Below, in pieces: positions 37,701 to 49,854 of a stretch of 64,000 nucleotides of DNA; position 1 is the stretch's first letter, and each line of letters starts with the position of its first letter. The stretch is from Antedon mediterranea (taxonomy: Eukaryota; Echinodermata; Crinoidea; Comatulida; Antedonidae): assembly GCF_964355755.1 (NCBI RefSeq), contig NC_092671.1, positions 20,300,001 through 20,364,000 of the forward strand. Direction: 5' to 3'. The translations under genes and the position numbers were made by a program. Under the pieces are notes generated by a model. That model saw only the letters and a list, made by a program, of their open reading frames with translations. It made no database searches and was not told the DNA's origin.

Positions 37701-40700
37701 AACGGTAGTTGCATTTGCCCTCCAAAACTTGAAGGTGAACTTTGTTCTGAAAAACAAAAGGGTAACCCAGACTTCTGTAGTTTTTGTCCACCAAGTGACG
37801 TATGTGGTGAAATTTCGTGCTGTGATTCTAGCAGTGACTTCTGCTTATGCGGACCTGGATGGACAGGGATTTATTGCACAGAACCATGTGAAGTAGGAAC
37901 CTTTGGAAAAAACTGTAAAAAGTACTGTGAATGTGAAAATAATTCTACTTGCTTGCATACAGACGGACGTTGCATATGCACACAAGGCTGGACAGGAACA
38001 TTATGCAACGAACCTTGTGAAAGTGGGTTTTTCGGGAACCAATGTTTTCAGATGTGCAACTGTCCAAATAATAGTACGTGTGACCACATAACAGGGGCAT
38101 GTCATTGTGCTGGTGACTGGCAGGGTATGAGGTATCGTATTCTGTTTAGATTGATTTTATTCATTAATTAAAATTATTTATGGACCTTCTTCCTAAATTA
38201 TGTAGTCCTGCTTTAGTTTAGATATAGATAGTGAATTATAATCAAATTAACTATTACGTTTAAAATATAATATATAATATAACTGCACCGCACATCATAA
38301 ATCGGCAATTACATGATATAGATGTAATAATTTACTGCAATACCGTATTAATTCGAATACACCTTTTTAGGGGTAGTTGGGTGGGTTGTTGTTATTCGAG
38401 AGGGAGGTGTTTATTCGGGTGAGGCGTTTATTTATTTGGCTGTAATATGGTAACATGTATAATCAAATAAATACCCTCTTAGATATAAAAAAAAAAATAC
38501 AACACAATTATATTAAGAAATGATAAGTGAAAATTGTATCAACATTCTTGGTAAATTGTGGATCTTGTCAATCAATGAATTCTACTACAAATAGAAATGC
38601 AATATTGTGTATAAATGCATGTGGTGGGGCGTTTATTACAGGATATTATTAGTAAATTGGGCGTTTATTCGAATAAATACTGTATTCCTTAAAATTATTT
38701 CAAGAATGAGTTGACATTCGTTTTATTTACAGATGTAATGAAGGAATACATTGTAAACCTAATGAAAATTGTCGGCCTGCAAACGGAACGTGCATAGGTA
38801 ATAACTAATATTTTATAGTATCGATGGTAATTGTGATGATAATATCATGATAATAAGAATAATTATTATTGTTATTATTACTATTATTTACCTCCGCGAA
38901 GGCGGTATATGTAGTCGATCGCGTGTTTTTGTTTGTCTGTTTGTGTTTGTTAGTGGGATTACTCAAAAAGTAATTACAATTTACCAAAATGAAAATACAG
39001 ATAGATAGATATGTGGTCAAGGACATCAAGGCATCCGGACCACGGTCCCAATTCTGGACCACTTTTTAGTATAAATTGTTAAAAGAAAGGACAGAATTTT
39101 CAAAAGCCGATGAGTAGTTTTAAAGTAACAATTAGGCCTAAACTGAAAACGCATTTTCTCGAGAACTACTTCATTTGTGATTTGTAATTTACCTCCGCCA
39201 AGGAGGTATATGTAATCGGTAGCGTGTATTTGTTTGTTACTTGGCCAAATTGAAAATTGGCCAAGTATGTTGATCTGTTTGGTTTGTGTGTGTGTTTGTT
39301 TGTTTGTTTGTCATCACTCTAGTGCTCACAGTTTTGATTCGAATGACACCAAATTACTACCATACATGTCACCTTGTGCAAGGACGACACTGCCCAATTT
39401 TGGTTAAAATCTGGACCACGGTCCCAATTCTGGATCACTTTTAAAAAGTATGTTCAGACCTGCTAGTGTTAAAAGATTGGACAGAATTATCAAAATCCGG
39501 TGAGCAGTCTTAAATTAACAAGTAAACTACTAAAATTGCATTTTCTCGAGAACTACTTGTCCAAAAAACTTCATTTTTGTACAAGAGGCAAGTGTTATAA
39601 TTTGTGATTTGTAATTTTAAAACATAATTAGATTTAATGTACAGGTTTTTTGATGCGAATAGTTTTAAAAACCTATTTCTTTTCAAATTCACCCGTGTGT
39701 TTTTCCCGCGTGCTGTTCTATTGTTCGGTTCGGTTTGTGTGTGTGTTTGTCATCGCTCTATCGCTCACAATGGTAAATACACATAGGAATCTTTCTTCAA
39801 ATGTTAGTCAGTTGTGTATGGCTCGGTGGTCTGTGCTGGTGTCTACAGCATTTAAGTTACCGAGATCGAGTCTCACCTTGGGAAATGAAACGAAATCAGA
39901 TTTTTTTTTTATTGTTTGTTGATTTATAATTAAATTTAGAGAAATTATGTCTCTATTTTCATGTTACATGGGAGGTTTATAACATATACTGAACTTTGAT
40001 CAGGTTAAAATCGGTCAAGGTCAAGTTTGTTTAGGAGGCCAATTTGATTTGGCCAAGTATCGCGCTATGCGCGAAGGCTAGTTTGTTTGTTAGCAGGATT
40101 ACTCAAAAAGTAATTACAAGATCTTCACCAAAATAAATATACAGATAGATATGTGGTCAAGGACCATTCCATCAAATTTTGGGACAATTGTCCCAATTCT
40201 GGACCACTTTTTAGTATACTTTTCAGACCTGCTAGTGTTAAAAGATAGGACAGAATTTTTCAAAAGCCGGCGAGCAGTCTTAAATTAACAAGTATACTGA
40301 AATTGCATTTTCTCGAGAATTACTTGTCCAAAAAACTTCATTTTTGTACAAGAGGCAAGAGTTATAATTTTTAATTTGTAATTTTATAACATAATTTGAT
40401 TAAATGTGCACGTTTTTTTATGCCAGTAGTTTAAAAAACCTATTTTCTTTTCAAATTCACTCGTTTGATTTTCGCGTTGCTGTTCTATTGTTAGTCAACT
40501 GAAGCTATTGTTAATTGAAAGGCTTGTTACACAACCATTACACCAAACTCGCATACACATGCTTGTAGTGAAATTAGCCTAAATCACAAACAGCATTAAG
40601 ACACACACAAATATATATATATATATTTTTTTTACCGGAGAAATCTTATGTAGGAGAATTTTACAGTAGGAAAATTCTTGTCTAGAAAAGTTGGATTCGA

Positions 40701-41533
40701 GCTTAGTAAGAATTATTTATTGGTTCTTTCGTTAAAAACGTTTAATGACAATTACCGGTATCTTTATCAACAGCCGATGTGGAAACTATTTCCAAGAGGA
40801 CACCACCAATTAAAAGTGGTATTGCAGCCGGTGCGGGCGCCACTACATTCCTCTGTCTAGTTGTATTGACAATATATTGCATGAAAAGAACAAAAGTACA
40901 ATCAAGGTATGTATGCATACTATACTAATCATCAGATATCTAACTTGCATTATATGCTCGAATGTGCATATATACAGATCTAATCCAAACTTTTCTATAA
41001 TACGTTAGATTCTTTTAATTTCGACTATTAGGCCTATACCGTATTTTTGTACAGTGTTCTTATAATATTTAAGCATACTTTATTTATTCTTTACTGTTTT
41101 AGAACATTTAGTATGGAGAGAAAAGTTCCTATTTCTTCGAATGGTAAGTGACCAATTAAAATTAATAAATATTTATACTTGTTTGACTTACCTACTGTAA
41201 TATATTACCTTTATAATATACAATGAGTATAAGCAATAAATATCGCAGAAATTATAGAAAACGAAATAAGTCTATTATTATTATTATACTGCAGGGCCTC
41301 AGCCACCACCACGACCAGGATTCGCAACGTTCAACAATGAACCAGTTTACGATTCTATTGGTGAAGATGGGCATTATATAGAAATAATTGATAATAAGCC
41401 ATCAGGCATCTATAATCCCGAGTATATAATATCAGGAGGTGAAGGTTACTTAATACCAAGCACAAGACCTACATCATCAGAACATCAGGACACAAGCAGT
41501 AGTGGATCAAATTATTCAACTGATAGTTCGTAA
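34790..41533 (+). CDS. MEGF/Draper/SCARF-like EGF-repeat receptor with ITAM-like tail
   Basis: Eight exons join in phase (34790-34926, 35637-35735, 37210-37271, 37492-38131, 38733-38797, 40774-40906, 41103-41143, 41295-41533) into 471 residues. A signal peptide has its hydrophobic core at residues 10-24. A cysteine module follows (C31, C42, C53, C63, C72, and C88-C89 in INCCPGYTGTDC), like the end of an EMI domain. Residues 101-334 hold about five EGF-like repeats of the short MEGF/SCARF type (GYTGEFC, GWTGIYC, GWTGTLC, DWQGMRC). Residues 350-371 are the membrane helix. The tail has a proline-rich PQPPPRP, a tyrosine pair YDSI...YIEI (Y411/Y420), NPEY (433-436) and YLIP (Y444). CED-1, Draper and MEGF10 use NPxY and YxxI/L motifs to recruit PTB and Syk/Src-type adaptors in engulfment, so phagocytic or scavenger signalling is a reasonable inference. 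The exact orthology is open. The exon at 37210 could instead start at 37188, but only 37210 keeps the phase. Confidence 0.87.
35756..37100. repeat. Palindromic cluster of ~290-bp repeats in receptor-2 intron 2
   Basis: At least two forward units (about 35756-36060 and 36062-36345) are followed by inverted, diverged units (about 36350-36640, 36650-36860, 36865-37100). Forward units share TACATATTTCTATTG, AATGAAACATTTTAC, GACCC(T)(C/T)GACCCCATTTC and CAAATGACTC. Inverted units carry the complements (GAAATGGGGTC, AAAATGTTTCATTAGAGCAA, ACATTTTAGTT, GAGTCATTTGA). The parts could fold back on each other. No coding capacity is seen, and I do not recognise the family. Confidence 0.75.
37318..37378. 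repeat. Imperfect CAT/CAC microsatellite
   Basis: A run of TCATTATCATTATCACCACA-type triplets lies in the short intron between receptor-2 exons 3 and 4. In some frames it gives poly-histidine, but it is intronic. Confidence 0.7.
38338..38690. mobile_element. MITE-like element with ~25-bp terminal inverted repeats
   Basis: The left end AATACCGTATTAATTCGAAT matches the complement of the right end (AATACAGTATTTATTCGAAT) with few differences. Both continue into CACC/ACGCC. The interior has GTTATTCGAGAGGGAGGTGT and GGCGTTTATT blocks and no reading frame. It lies in the intron between EGF exons. Partial similarity at about 24530-24680 supports a repeated family. Confidence 0.6.
38885..40500. repeat. 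Diverged repeat array in receptor-2 intron 5, with a nested insert
   Basis: Three diverged copies of one unit lie at about 38890-39180, 39190-39640 and 40080-40490. Shared words are CTCCGCGAAGGCGGTATATG, GGATTACTCAAAAAGTAATT, AGATAGATATGTGGTCAAGG, CCCAATTCTGGACCAC, GACAGAATTTTCAAAAGCCG and CATTTTCTCGAGAACTACTT. An inserted block from about 39238 begins with a hairpin (ACTTGGCCAA / TTGGCCAAGT) and ends near 40081 with CGCGCTATGCGCG followed by AAGGCTAG, next to T. This could be a second Helitron-like family, but a TC start is not evident. No coding exon is seen between 38797 and 40774. Confidence 0.6.
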
Positions 41534-41555
41534 AACTATGTGATTGATCATATAT

Positions 41556-42000
41556 ATAAAGATGCAAAGAACATAATTCTAAACCGCCCGGTGATATACT
41601 GAACATTTATTAATTAATTTGAAACGAAGAGTCGCTATGCAATCGAGTTTCCACAATTACCATGAAATGCCCAGTAGTATAATGTCAGGACATCTGCATA
41701 TCAAGAAAAAGGTTCTGGGTTCGAATCTCGGTTTCGGTGACGTTTTCTTATTCTCACAGATTTCCTCATCTTTATCGTTTCAAATTAATTAATTAATTAC
41801 CGTACATTTCAGTATTTCACCAGGAAAGGTGGGATCTCTGAAGAGATACCTTTTTATATGTAATATTACAGGCACAGAATAAATTCTAAACCACCCGGAA
41901 TAGCACTAGTCCCTCAGTTGTACGCACGCGCACCAGAGATCAAATTGATACGCCCTCATCTTTCAGTATTTTATTCACGGAGCGGGATGCGGGATATAGG
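41556..42000 (+). repeat. Composite repeat with tRNA-like head, copy 1
   Basis: It begins AATTCTAAACCGCCCGGTGA and carries a tRNA-like block at about 41669-41740, with a degenerate A box region (CAGTAGTATAATGTCAGGAC) and an intact B box (GGTTCTGGGTTCGAATCTCG). Then come ATTAATTAATTA and a distal part ending CAGAGATCAAATTGATACGC, CCTCATCTTTCAGTATTT. The same order, in reverse, is seen at 51.7-52.3 and 56.5 kb. It lies directly after the receptor-2 stop codon, so it probably sits in its 3' UTR or downstream. Confidence 0.65.
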
Positions 42001-45000
42001 CTATATAATGGATATATAGTATAGTGACAGCTGTTATAGCTACCACCATTTTGAAATAATCTTGTATAAATAAATAAGAGAAAAAATATAACACCAAAAT
42101 AAAAACGTTTTTTCAACGAACATGAATTTGAAAATGATATATCACAAAAGAAAGGAATTAATTGCATGCCTATTACACACATGATAATTAGGCCTATAAC
42201 ATCATAAATTCAGGTTCTATGTATATATAGTACTGTATATCGATCTATACAGCAGCGTGGGAGCAATGTTATTGGAATTAAGTACTTTGTTTACTGCTGT
42301 GTTTTCTTTCGGATTCTAATTTGAAATACAAATTTAACATGTGTTATTTTTGTTGCTACCATGAGTGCGGGAAATTTACTTTACAGAACCAAATACACAT
42401 AATGGATTAGTCTTAAGTCGAATAAAATAGATATATAGGTATACAGTATAAGTGTATTATTAGAATAATATACTTTTTTTTTAATAAGTTGAATTAGTGG
42501 TGAACTGGTCAACAACACTATTTGAACTTAATATAATTGTAAACCGAAATAATCAACACATACAATGTACAAAACATTTTCTTTTTAGACAATAATTTAA
42601 ATATAATAGATACTCGAGACATTTTCTACGAACGTCGACTACTTTTAGACACAAAATCGTATATTTATTTTACTAGATACTTGAATTCAATTAATAATTG
42701 AAGTAAGTAATTACATTTATACTGTTCAAGTTTAAGTGTACTATGTTTTTCCTATAAAACATCGGTATGTGATAATGTTTTAATCTTAATAAGAATTTGA
42801 AAGTGTCATTGAGTGTCAATGAAAATTAAAGATTAAAATGTCTGTTTTTTCTTTTTACAAACTCGGTTCGTTAACCTCAAATAATATATTATAATCACAC
42901 TCATTTATCCAAATTAATTACTAAACAATTTTAATATTCCAATTCGGCTCTTTGGTGTGGTAAATTTGAAAATGTAAATGTTTTAAAAATGAATCCGTTG
43001 AAGAATTATGGAGGTCTGGTCTTATTGTGAAGTGAGTGTGTCATGTACTATATTATTAATGTGTAGACAGACCTACCATGGAGCTAGCTCCATGGACCTA
43101 CTGTAAGGCCAATTTACACAGATAAGAGGAGCGGTAACGGTAAGCAAGCAGAAATGCGCGTACCGTACCACGTATAATCTGTATCTATCCGTTTTGTGTA
43201 ATCGGCCATAAGAAATAATATAGAATAACAGATTCTATATTTGTGTTGACGGCCGTTACTGATCGTCTGTATAAATTCGGCGCGGTCTATAGCCTATTCA
43301 AACGCCATGATAAACTAAATACAGAATTAGGAAGTATGCCCTTTACAACAACATAAAACATATAATGCATTCATAATGTTATCATTATTTTTAATGTTTG
43401 ATTATTATAATTATTACTACAATAAATGGTACAATTCAGTTTCTTGTTCAGTTCAATACCCTTTTGTTTTCATCTGATCTGCACGAATAAGCTTAATTAT
43501 TATTTAATATGCATTGCCGTAAAAATTGAATAAATGGATTATATATAAATTATTTACTAAATCCAATGGTGTAGGCAATACATGTTTGTAATTTTAAACA
43601 GTTGCATAGAAATACCGTTTGATATCCTTATTAATGTATTTTATAAACGTGTTGCGGTAATGCCTAATGGTTTACAACCCCAGAGAATAATGACACTGAA
43701 CTTGAATGTTGACACAGAAGAATTATATATTCATTTATATAAAACACATTGTAAGTGACTTCACTAAATAAACATCATAAATGAATCATTTGAAATTGAA
43801 AAATCGCAACTTCATTTGCTGTCGTTACTCAGTCACAAACAGAAAATGAACAAAGGCATAGTTAGGTTAATGTTACAAAATCGATATGTTTTATTTTACG
43901 GTTGGGACAAAACTTATTTAATACTGTATTAGATGATTTGAAACTTACGTTTTAGTGCTACAATTAATATAAGTATCATACTACTAAGTTAAATTCACCG
44001 TTTTATACATCGATTGAGCACAACACAAATTGCCATTTTAAAAACAGATACATGTCAATTTAATTACAAAACAAAAACATCTGATGCTATCTAAGTAAGT
44101 GGTTACAAGAATATACCAATTACTGACTATAAAACAGAATAAGAATATTCGTTTATGTTCTTACTGAGAATTGACTCCATATTGTATCGCTTGTCAAACG
44201 TTTGACCAACCGTCGATATTTCGTATTCTAAATATTCATTGACTTGCTAAAAGCATTTAAAATAAAATGAATGAATAAAACAGTTTCTAGTGCAATATGA
44301 ATAAAGTTAACAGTACAATAATAATACTATTCTTATTCAATTGAACATTTTAGGAAATTATCCATCCAATGACGTTTTAATTGTTAATAATAATGCTAAC
44401 ATCATTATTCACTCAAAATATATTCATAATCTGTTGCATTTTTATTACTAAAACATTTATTAAATTTATTTTTATGGATACTATAGTTAGTATACTACTT
44501 GCTTTAGTATACTGCATTTACGAATGTTATTTAATAATGGAGGCAACTAATTCATGTTGGTATACTTTCTAAATGTATAACATAATATCGCATATCGTGT
44601 ATCTCACGAGTCGTCTCTTATGAGTGGTCTACTGGTTGCTTAGGTCATTTTATTTACCGATAATGAACTACTGACCATGATGTTTAATGCATTTTCATGG
44701 TTCGATCTCTGTTACTCTTTGAACAGACCTGTTTCAAGACAATATTCGCACTGCGAATTAGATTGATTCTGCTTGTAACAGATGAATATATCTATGCTCC
44801 TGGCCACGCTTAACTCTTGTATCATTATATGATATTATAATATTGTCCATAGGATTAAGGAGTTTACACCATGTTCGTTATCGTGTTCAACTCCATTACT
44901 CAAAAGCACTGTACCTTCTTCGATAGTAAACGTATAATAAGGTGATTTTGATTTATTCGATTGATCAGAACGTTTTGAATTATAGAAATTGATTTGAGTT

Positions 45001-45967
45001 GACGATGGTTTTAGTAATTACACCCGAATACAGAGGAAATTTTAATGGCAAGGCGCGCTGCATTTAGCATGGTGTGTCATGTTCTGTCGGTGTGGGAGGG
45101 GAATGACGGTGGGCGAACCCGTGAGTCACAGCTATGTTTTACGTATGGTTATACACTATACAACACATTAACTTGTTCGTATATAGAACTATACAGTAAT
45201 TGCATCAAGCAAACATGTTTATGATATAGGCAAATATATAGTTGGATGTATTAACTTTTGTATTCGAAAAAATACAATATAAACTAATTTGTTCTCCTAT
45301 CTTTACTAGTTTGTATTATTATTATATACAAATAAATACATTTATATTTGTTTTGACAATTGTAAACAGGTATGGACTTATCAGCGGGAATTAGAAGTAC
45401 AGTGCTAGAAATTAGTCTTGGTAGCCTATACCACGCTGCCAATCTAGGTAAGGATATTTACCATGAGCATAAATTGACAAGTAGCTGCAGCTAAAAAAGG
45501 CTGATTATATACAGTAATTTGACATAAATATTGGCATTTTATCCATACTTTGATCTTGAGTAACGTTTAATTTTTGTTATATCCTGCATATCGGTTTAAA
45601 ATTGATAATCCGTAAAGTCAAATAAATTGTTGATTAATCGTGGTATCCTACAAAAGAAAACATAATTAGTATTGATAAATTATAAGGCCTATATTATCGT
45701 TGTTGTATAATGTTTTAACTGTTGTTATTATCACACCCATTCAAAGAAGCATGTTCATTTTTCCTCAACATCACATGAGATAGATGGTTGAATATAGCAA
45801 CTCAACTTACTTTATTCATATTATTTTCCATCCGATAAATCAAACAATATTATAATGGCATTGCGTCACATATGTTAATTGCCACCAATGGCTGGTGGCT
45901 GAAGAGAAACCAATAAGGGTCTTGACAAACACTGATATGACTTTGGATGTGTACAAAATGTATTTAC
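42001..45967. other. Gene-poor stretch
   Basis: A+T-rich sequence with no supported gene. A perfect 20-bp palindrome lies at 43076-43095. The 63-codon open frame at 44381 is hydrophobic A+T-rich chance sequence. A possible small exon (45372-45447: ATG start, good acceptor before and GTAAGG donor after) cannot be tied to a recognisable protein. Confidence 0.45.
43076..43095. repeat. Perfect 20-bp palindrome
   Basis: CCATGGAGCTAGCTCCATGG reads the same on both strands and stands alone in gene-poor DNA. Its role is unknown. Confidence 0.8.
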
Positions 45968-46112
45968 CTATTCCGTATATGCTGTTTTCTTTAAATTATT
46001 GTGTTCAAATACAGTGAGCATCCAAGGTGACACTTTTCGAGCTTCATTTTTATTTTTAGATAAATTTCCAATCCAACTAGGTGCCGATTCCAGTCTCTTT
46101 TCTGTAGCAAAG
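45968..46112 (-). CDS. Possible second exon of the peptide-precursor gene
   Basis: On the minus strand an acceptor (TTATACACAG) precedes a frame reading FATEKRLESAPSWIGNLSKN and ending at a stop at 45968. It joins the 47.3-kb exon in phase only if that exon uses a GC donor (AG|GCAAGT, ending at 47293). It would then add another KR site and bring the precursor to 94 residues. If the normal GT donor is used (exon ending at 47289), an acceptor a few bases further in gives a different Cys-containing tail. All three minus frames and a plus frame are partly open here, so coding status is weak. Confidence 0.2.
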
Positions 46113-47288
46113 CTGTGTATAATGACAAATAAGAGTATCAAATTATTCAGAGGTATAACACATTCAATAATAAACAATAGCTTTTATAATAAGAAAAAAA
46201 ACCTAATGGAAATTATAAATAAAGTCGAGTGTGTTTTTTTTATGGATAAATGTGATGTGAGAAGCAATTTCACGTGCGAGATCTCGACCAAACAGAATTT
46301 TAAAGAAAGTGATTTCCGTACCAAATGTACTTTATCAATTAAATATCAATTAATAGGACAATTTGACTGGTTGTTAATAAAACAGAAATAAAGGAATAGC
46401 GTCATTTTAAAATAGCACCAATTATTATCGTTATTAATATCATGATACTAATTTCTCAGTTATAATGAATGCCCTCAACCAAAATCATGCATGATATATC
46501 TACATAGGAATAAGACAGTTTTCAAAAAGGCTTAAGTGAACACATAAACTGCTCAAGTAAATGATTTGATTGAATAGGCCACCATATTAATTAACTAATT
46601 TGATCCAAATTGATCCGGTTAGCACAGCAAAGTTTAATCTATCGTTATTTTTCTAAACCACTTGATACCTTTCTGGAACTCTTCACAGACATGAATTAGG
46701 CCTAATGGTAATCAGAAAATAAAAATAAAGCACACACTAAGCAAGATAAAACAATAAACTTAGAAGTATCAAACCACAGAGTGGTCAATATATGTTTTAT
46801 AAGAGGCGTTTACAAGTATAAACTGCAAAATATATGACATGACATAAGAAAACAAGGTAGTCCTATATCTTCATTTGAGAAAAATAATTTTGTATGAAAA
46901 ATTGCAGGAACAAGATAGAGGAAAAGTAGAAGGGAGATGAATCGGTGTCCCTCCTTTCTACATGCCCGACCAGAGAATTAAGAACGGTAGGTCTAACATT
47001 TACATCTGGTCTAGTTTGATTTGCTCTGAGTAAAAATTAACACTATTGTATGAATTTACTTGTTGCCTGGTCAGATAAAAATGAATTAAATGATTGTAAT
47101 ACAACTCTTTAAATTAAACCTCATGAAATCTAATGTTCAATGAAATACTTTAAATGAAGTCAATATAGTACAGTATTGGATCCATTATCCTGTCGCTATT
47201 TTTACTGACTTTTGTTTTTACTGTTATTGATACAGTGTATAACCCTTATAGTCACTACTATTATGCTACTAGAAATTAGGATTATTAC
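46113..47288. other. Putative intron of the peptide-precursor gene; otherwise nothing seen
   Basis: A+T-rich. The plus-strand open frame 45999-46391 overlaps its left end but has no recognisable product. No repeat family is identified. Confidence 0.35.
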
Positions 47289-47432
47289 TTGCCTATTAGT
47301 ATTGTCCCGTTTACCCCATCGTTGGCGTGATCTGATTCTACAACCTTGTGGTGGGCATCCATTTGGTCTGGCAAAGCACGGGGTCAGTAACATCACAACA
47401 AACAGTGTAACTATACTCAACCGCATCACCAT
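47289..47432 (-). CDS. Secreted peptide precursor, first exon (neuropeptide-like)
   Basis: The 48-codon exon starts at ATG 47432 (a second ATG is two codons on). Residues 1-21 are a clear signal peptide (LSIVTLFVVMLL core, likely cut after CFA). Next comes RPNGCPPQGCRIRSRQRW followed by GKR, the classical amidation plus dibasic cleavage signal. The predicted product is an 18-residue peptide with a C26-C31 disulfide and a C-terminal Arg-Trp-amide. DNTNRQ follows and then a donor (CAA|GTAATA, or the GC donor four bases earlier). RW-amide endings are known for luqin-type peptides of echinoderms and hemichordates, but those lack this disulfide, so I do not assign a family. Signal peptide, small size and processing site together make chance unlikely. 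Confidence 0.55.
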
Positions 47433-49854
47433 TGTTCTTCTTTATTACATAGCAAAATATTTAGAAAAATAAACAATTATTAGAATAATTAATCTTTCTA
47501 CACTAAAGACATTCTAGTAGAAATGACAATTGAATGTGTTCGTGTGTGTTTAAATAATAACCAAATGAATTACTTAAACCGGATAATTAGTTTTTCTAAT
47601 TGAATGACTTCATTATATAGTTAGCAACACATTTAGTCTATTCATGAAAACACCACGATGAAGCGTGCAAAATGCGTACACAAAGTGTACATAAAATATA
47701 ACAATTACTATTGACCGATACTAAAGTAAGTACCACTTTACTTACTGATACACTCACAATAATTTGCTCTTCAATAGTATAGAGAAATAATATGTATTGT
47801 GATTTATTGTTTCAGTTTATTAAAGTGTGTAATTTGAGATTAAAACGAAACAAACATACGATAGATATCACGATTGTTAGTAATAATGGTAATTTTCGTA
47901 TTCAATTAACGAGTTTCCTGATGGAATTGATAGAATTGACTATTGATTTACAATTATATTATATTAATGCTATTTCTGCGACATTACGAATACATAACGT
48001 AAATGGATGTAAAGGGGGTATCTAGTATCTTCTCTACGCTGTTATTAGGCCTATTCAACAATGTACAATTAAGACCGTTGCAAAGATTTATACATATCTT
48101 CAGAAACAAATTATGTTATGAGTTGCAACACTTCACCTTGGAATTATATCACAAAGTATAAACGGCAAGCTCGCGTATTAAACTAATTCCAATCAGTGTT
48201 GCTCATCTGAATGATAATTTTATACATAATTAAAATGATTACAGTATTTAGTGCTTATAACATCGGGTATTCTAACAATTAGGATAATAATATAAATTAT
48301 TTATTACGAAATGTAATCTGGAATCAAGCAAAATATACAATATGTAAATACTGATCAATCGGTTTCGCATTCGGAAAATACTAGTTGACGCAATACGGAC
48401 ATTTGTGACGCAATGTATGCATCAACTTAGTTCGTTTCGCGAACGCGAAGCTTGTCGATTATTTAACATTTTATTTTCGTAACATTTTTGGTGTCTATAT
48501 CGCGCTAAAATTGAGGTTTTATTGTTGGAAATGCTATTAGAAGTCTATATATATATCATATTTCGTTACATTAACACTTTAAATTGACAGGTCTTGGTAG
48601 GTCTTGGTAGGTCTTGGTATTTAGGAGGACCCCTTCATTTGCCTATATGGACATGTTGATGTAATATTATTACAAATCATATTTGGTCACATCACATTTT
48701 TTTTGTCAAACTAGTTTTTATTTTAAAAGAAATTCAAAGCGTTTATATCTGAATTCGTTTATACATATGCCTACTCGAAGAAACTGACATTTTTTAACAA
48801 CAGATTGATCTTAATAATAATTATATATTATTTGTATAAATCTTTTACTGACGATGATGATTGTATCTTTCGGTAAAAGTGCACGACACTAACCTGCCTA
48901 AAAACTAGCAGGTTATATAATTATTGCATTTAGTTCGTTTTAATAGTTAGCATATTAAAATTCCATTCATTTTATTGACATCCTCCAATAAATATGCTGC
49001 AATTGAGAATGTTATAATTATGCTTTTAAAATAAAATCGAGATAAGATATTTTTGCTCCTCTGAACTGCTTTCACTCTAAATTTAGGCCTAAAGAAAAAT
49101 AATAATTTGAAATGGCTTATAACGCAGGCAGGCCTACGGGTACATCTTTCCAGGCGGGATATATACTGGTACCATGAACTTAACATTATAATAATTTATT
49201 AATATATTGTAATACATAAAAAATAAAGTAGATAAAGACGTTCTGAATTACAAGACAATGAGATAAATGTGTATTATAGTGTATGCATTGGAAAAGTGTA
49301 CACATTTTGTCGTGGTGTTACAGGTAAAAATGCAAGAAAACCGATTTCATGAAATTATATCGTATTTGGCTAATAATTTAAAAATTATGCAACAATAATT
49401 ACAATCTGCTGCATCCTTTTTTATTATTAAATATAAAAAAATGAATGTGTCAACTTAGTTAGAAAGACGTGGATGTTGAGGTAATATTAATTCAAAAGTT
49501 AACAATAATCATATATTAGAAATAAAGTAGAATATTTCATCATTGATCATTTTTAGTTTTATCCATTTTGAATGATTCCTAATAGTTCTGAATCGATCAT
49601 GTTACCTACTAAATACTATCAGGTTGTGCAATGCACTTTTAGGTACATTTCACCTAAACAATTCATATTTCACTCAAGAATTAACACTTACCGCTGTGTG
49701 AAAGATATTGCAATGTGGCAATTAATATTGTTGCGATGTTTCAGTGATGCATTTATAAAATTATAACTTATTATGATTTCTATATCATGTATGCAAAGTG
49801 ATAATAAATCAGGAATTAGTAGTTGGATTAATTCAAATAACCTGTGTTTTTTGC

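Noticed and set aside
44381-44572. 63-codon hydrophobic open frame as a membrane peptide gene
   Set aside because: Ile/Phe/Thr-rich translation expected from A+T-rich chance sequence; no splice, leader or conserved pattern.
47212-47472. Plus-strand 86-codon frame opposite the peptide exon
   Set aside because: It is the antisense shadow of the minus-strand signal peptide; it carries no processing signals of its own.
47792-48025. 77-codon open frame
   Set aside because: No domain, leader or plausible splice partner; composition typical of random A+T-rich DNA.
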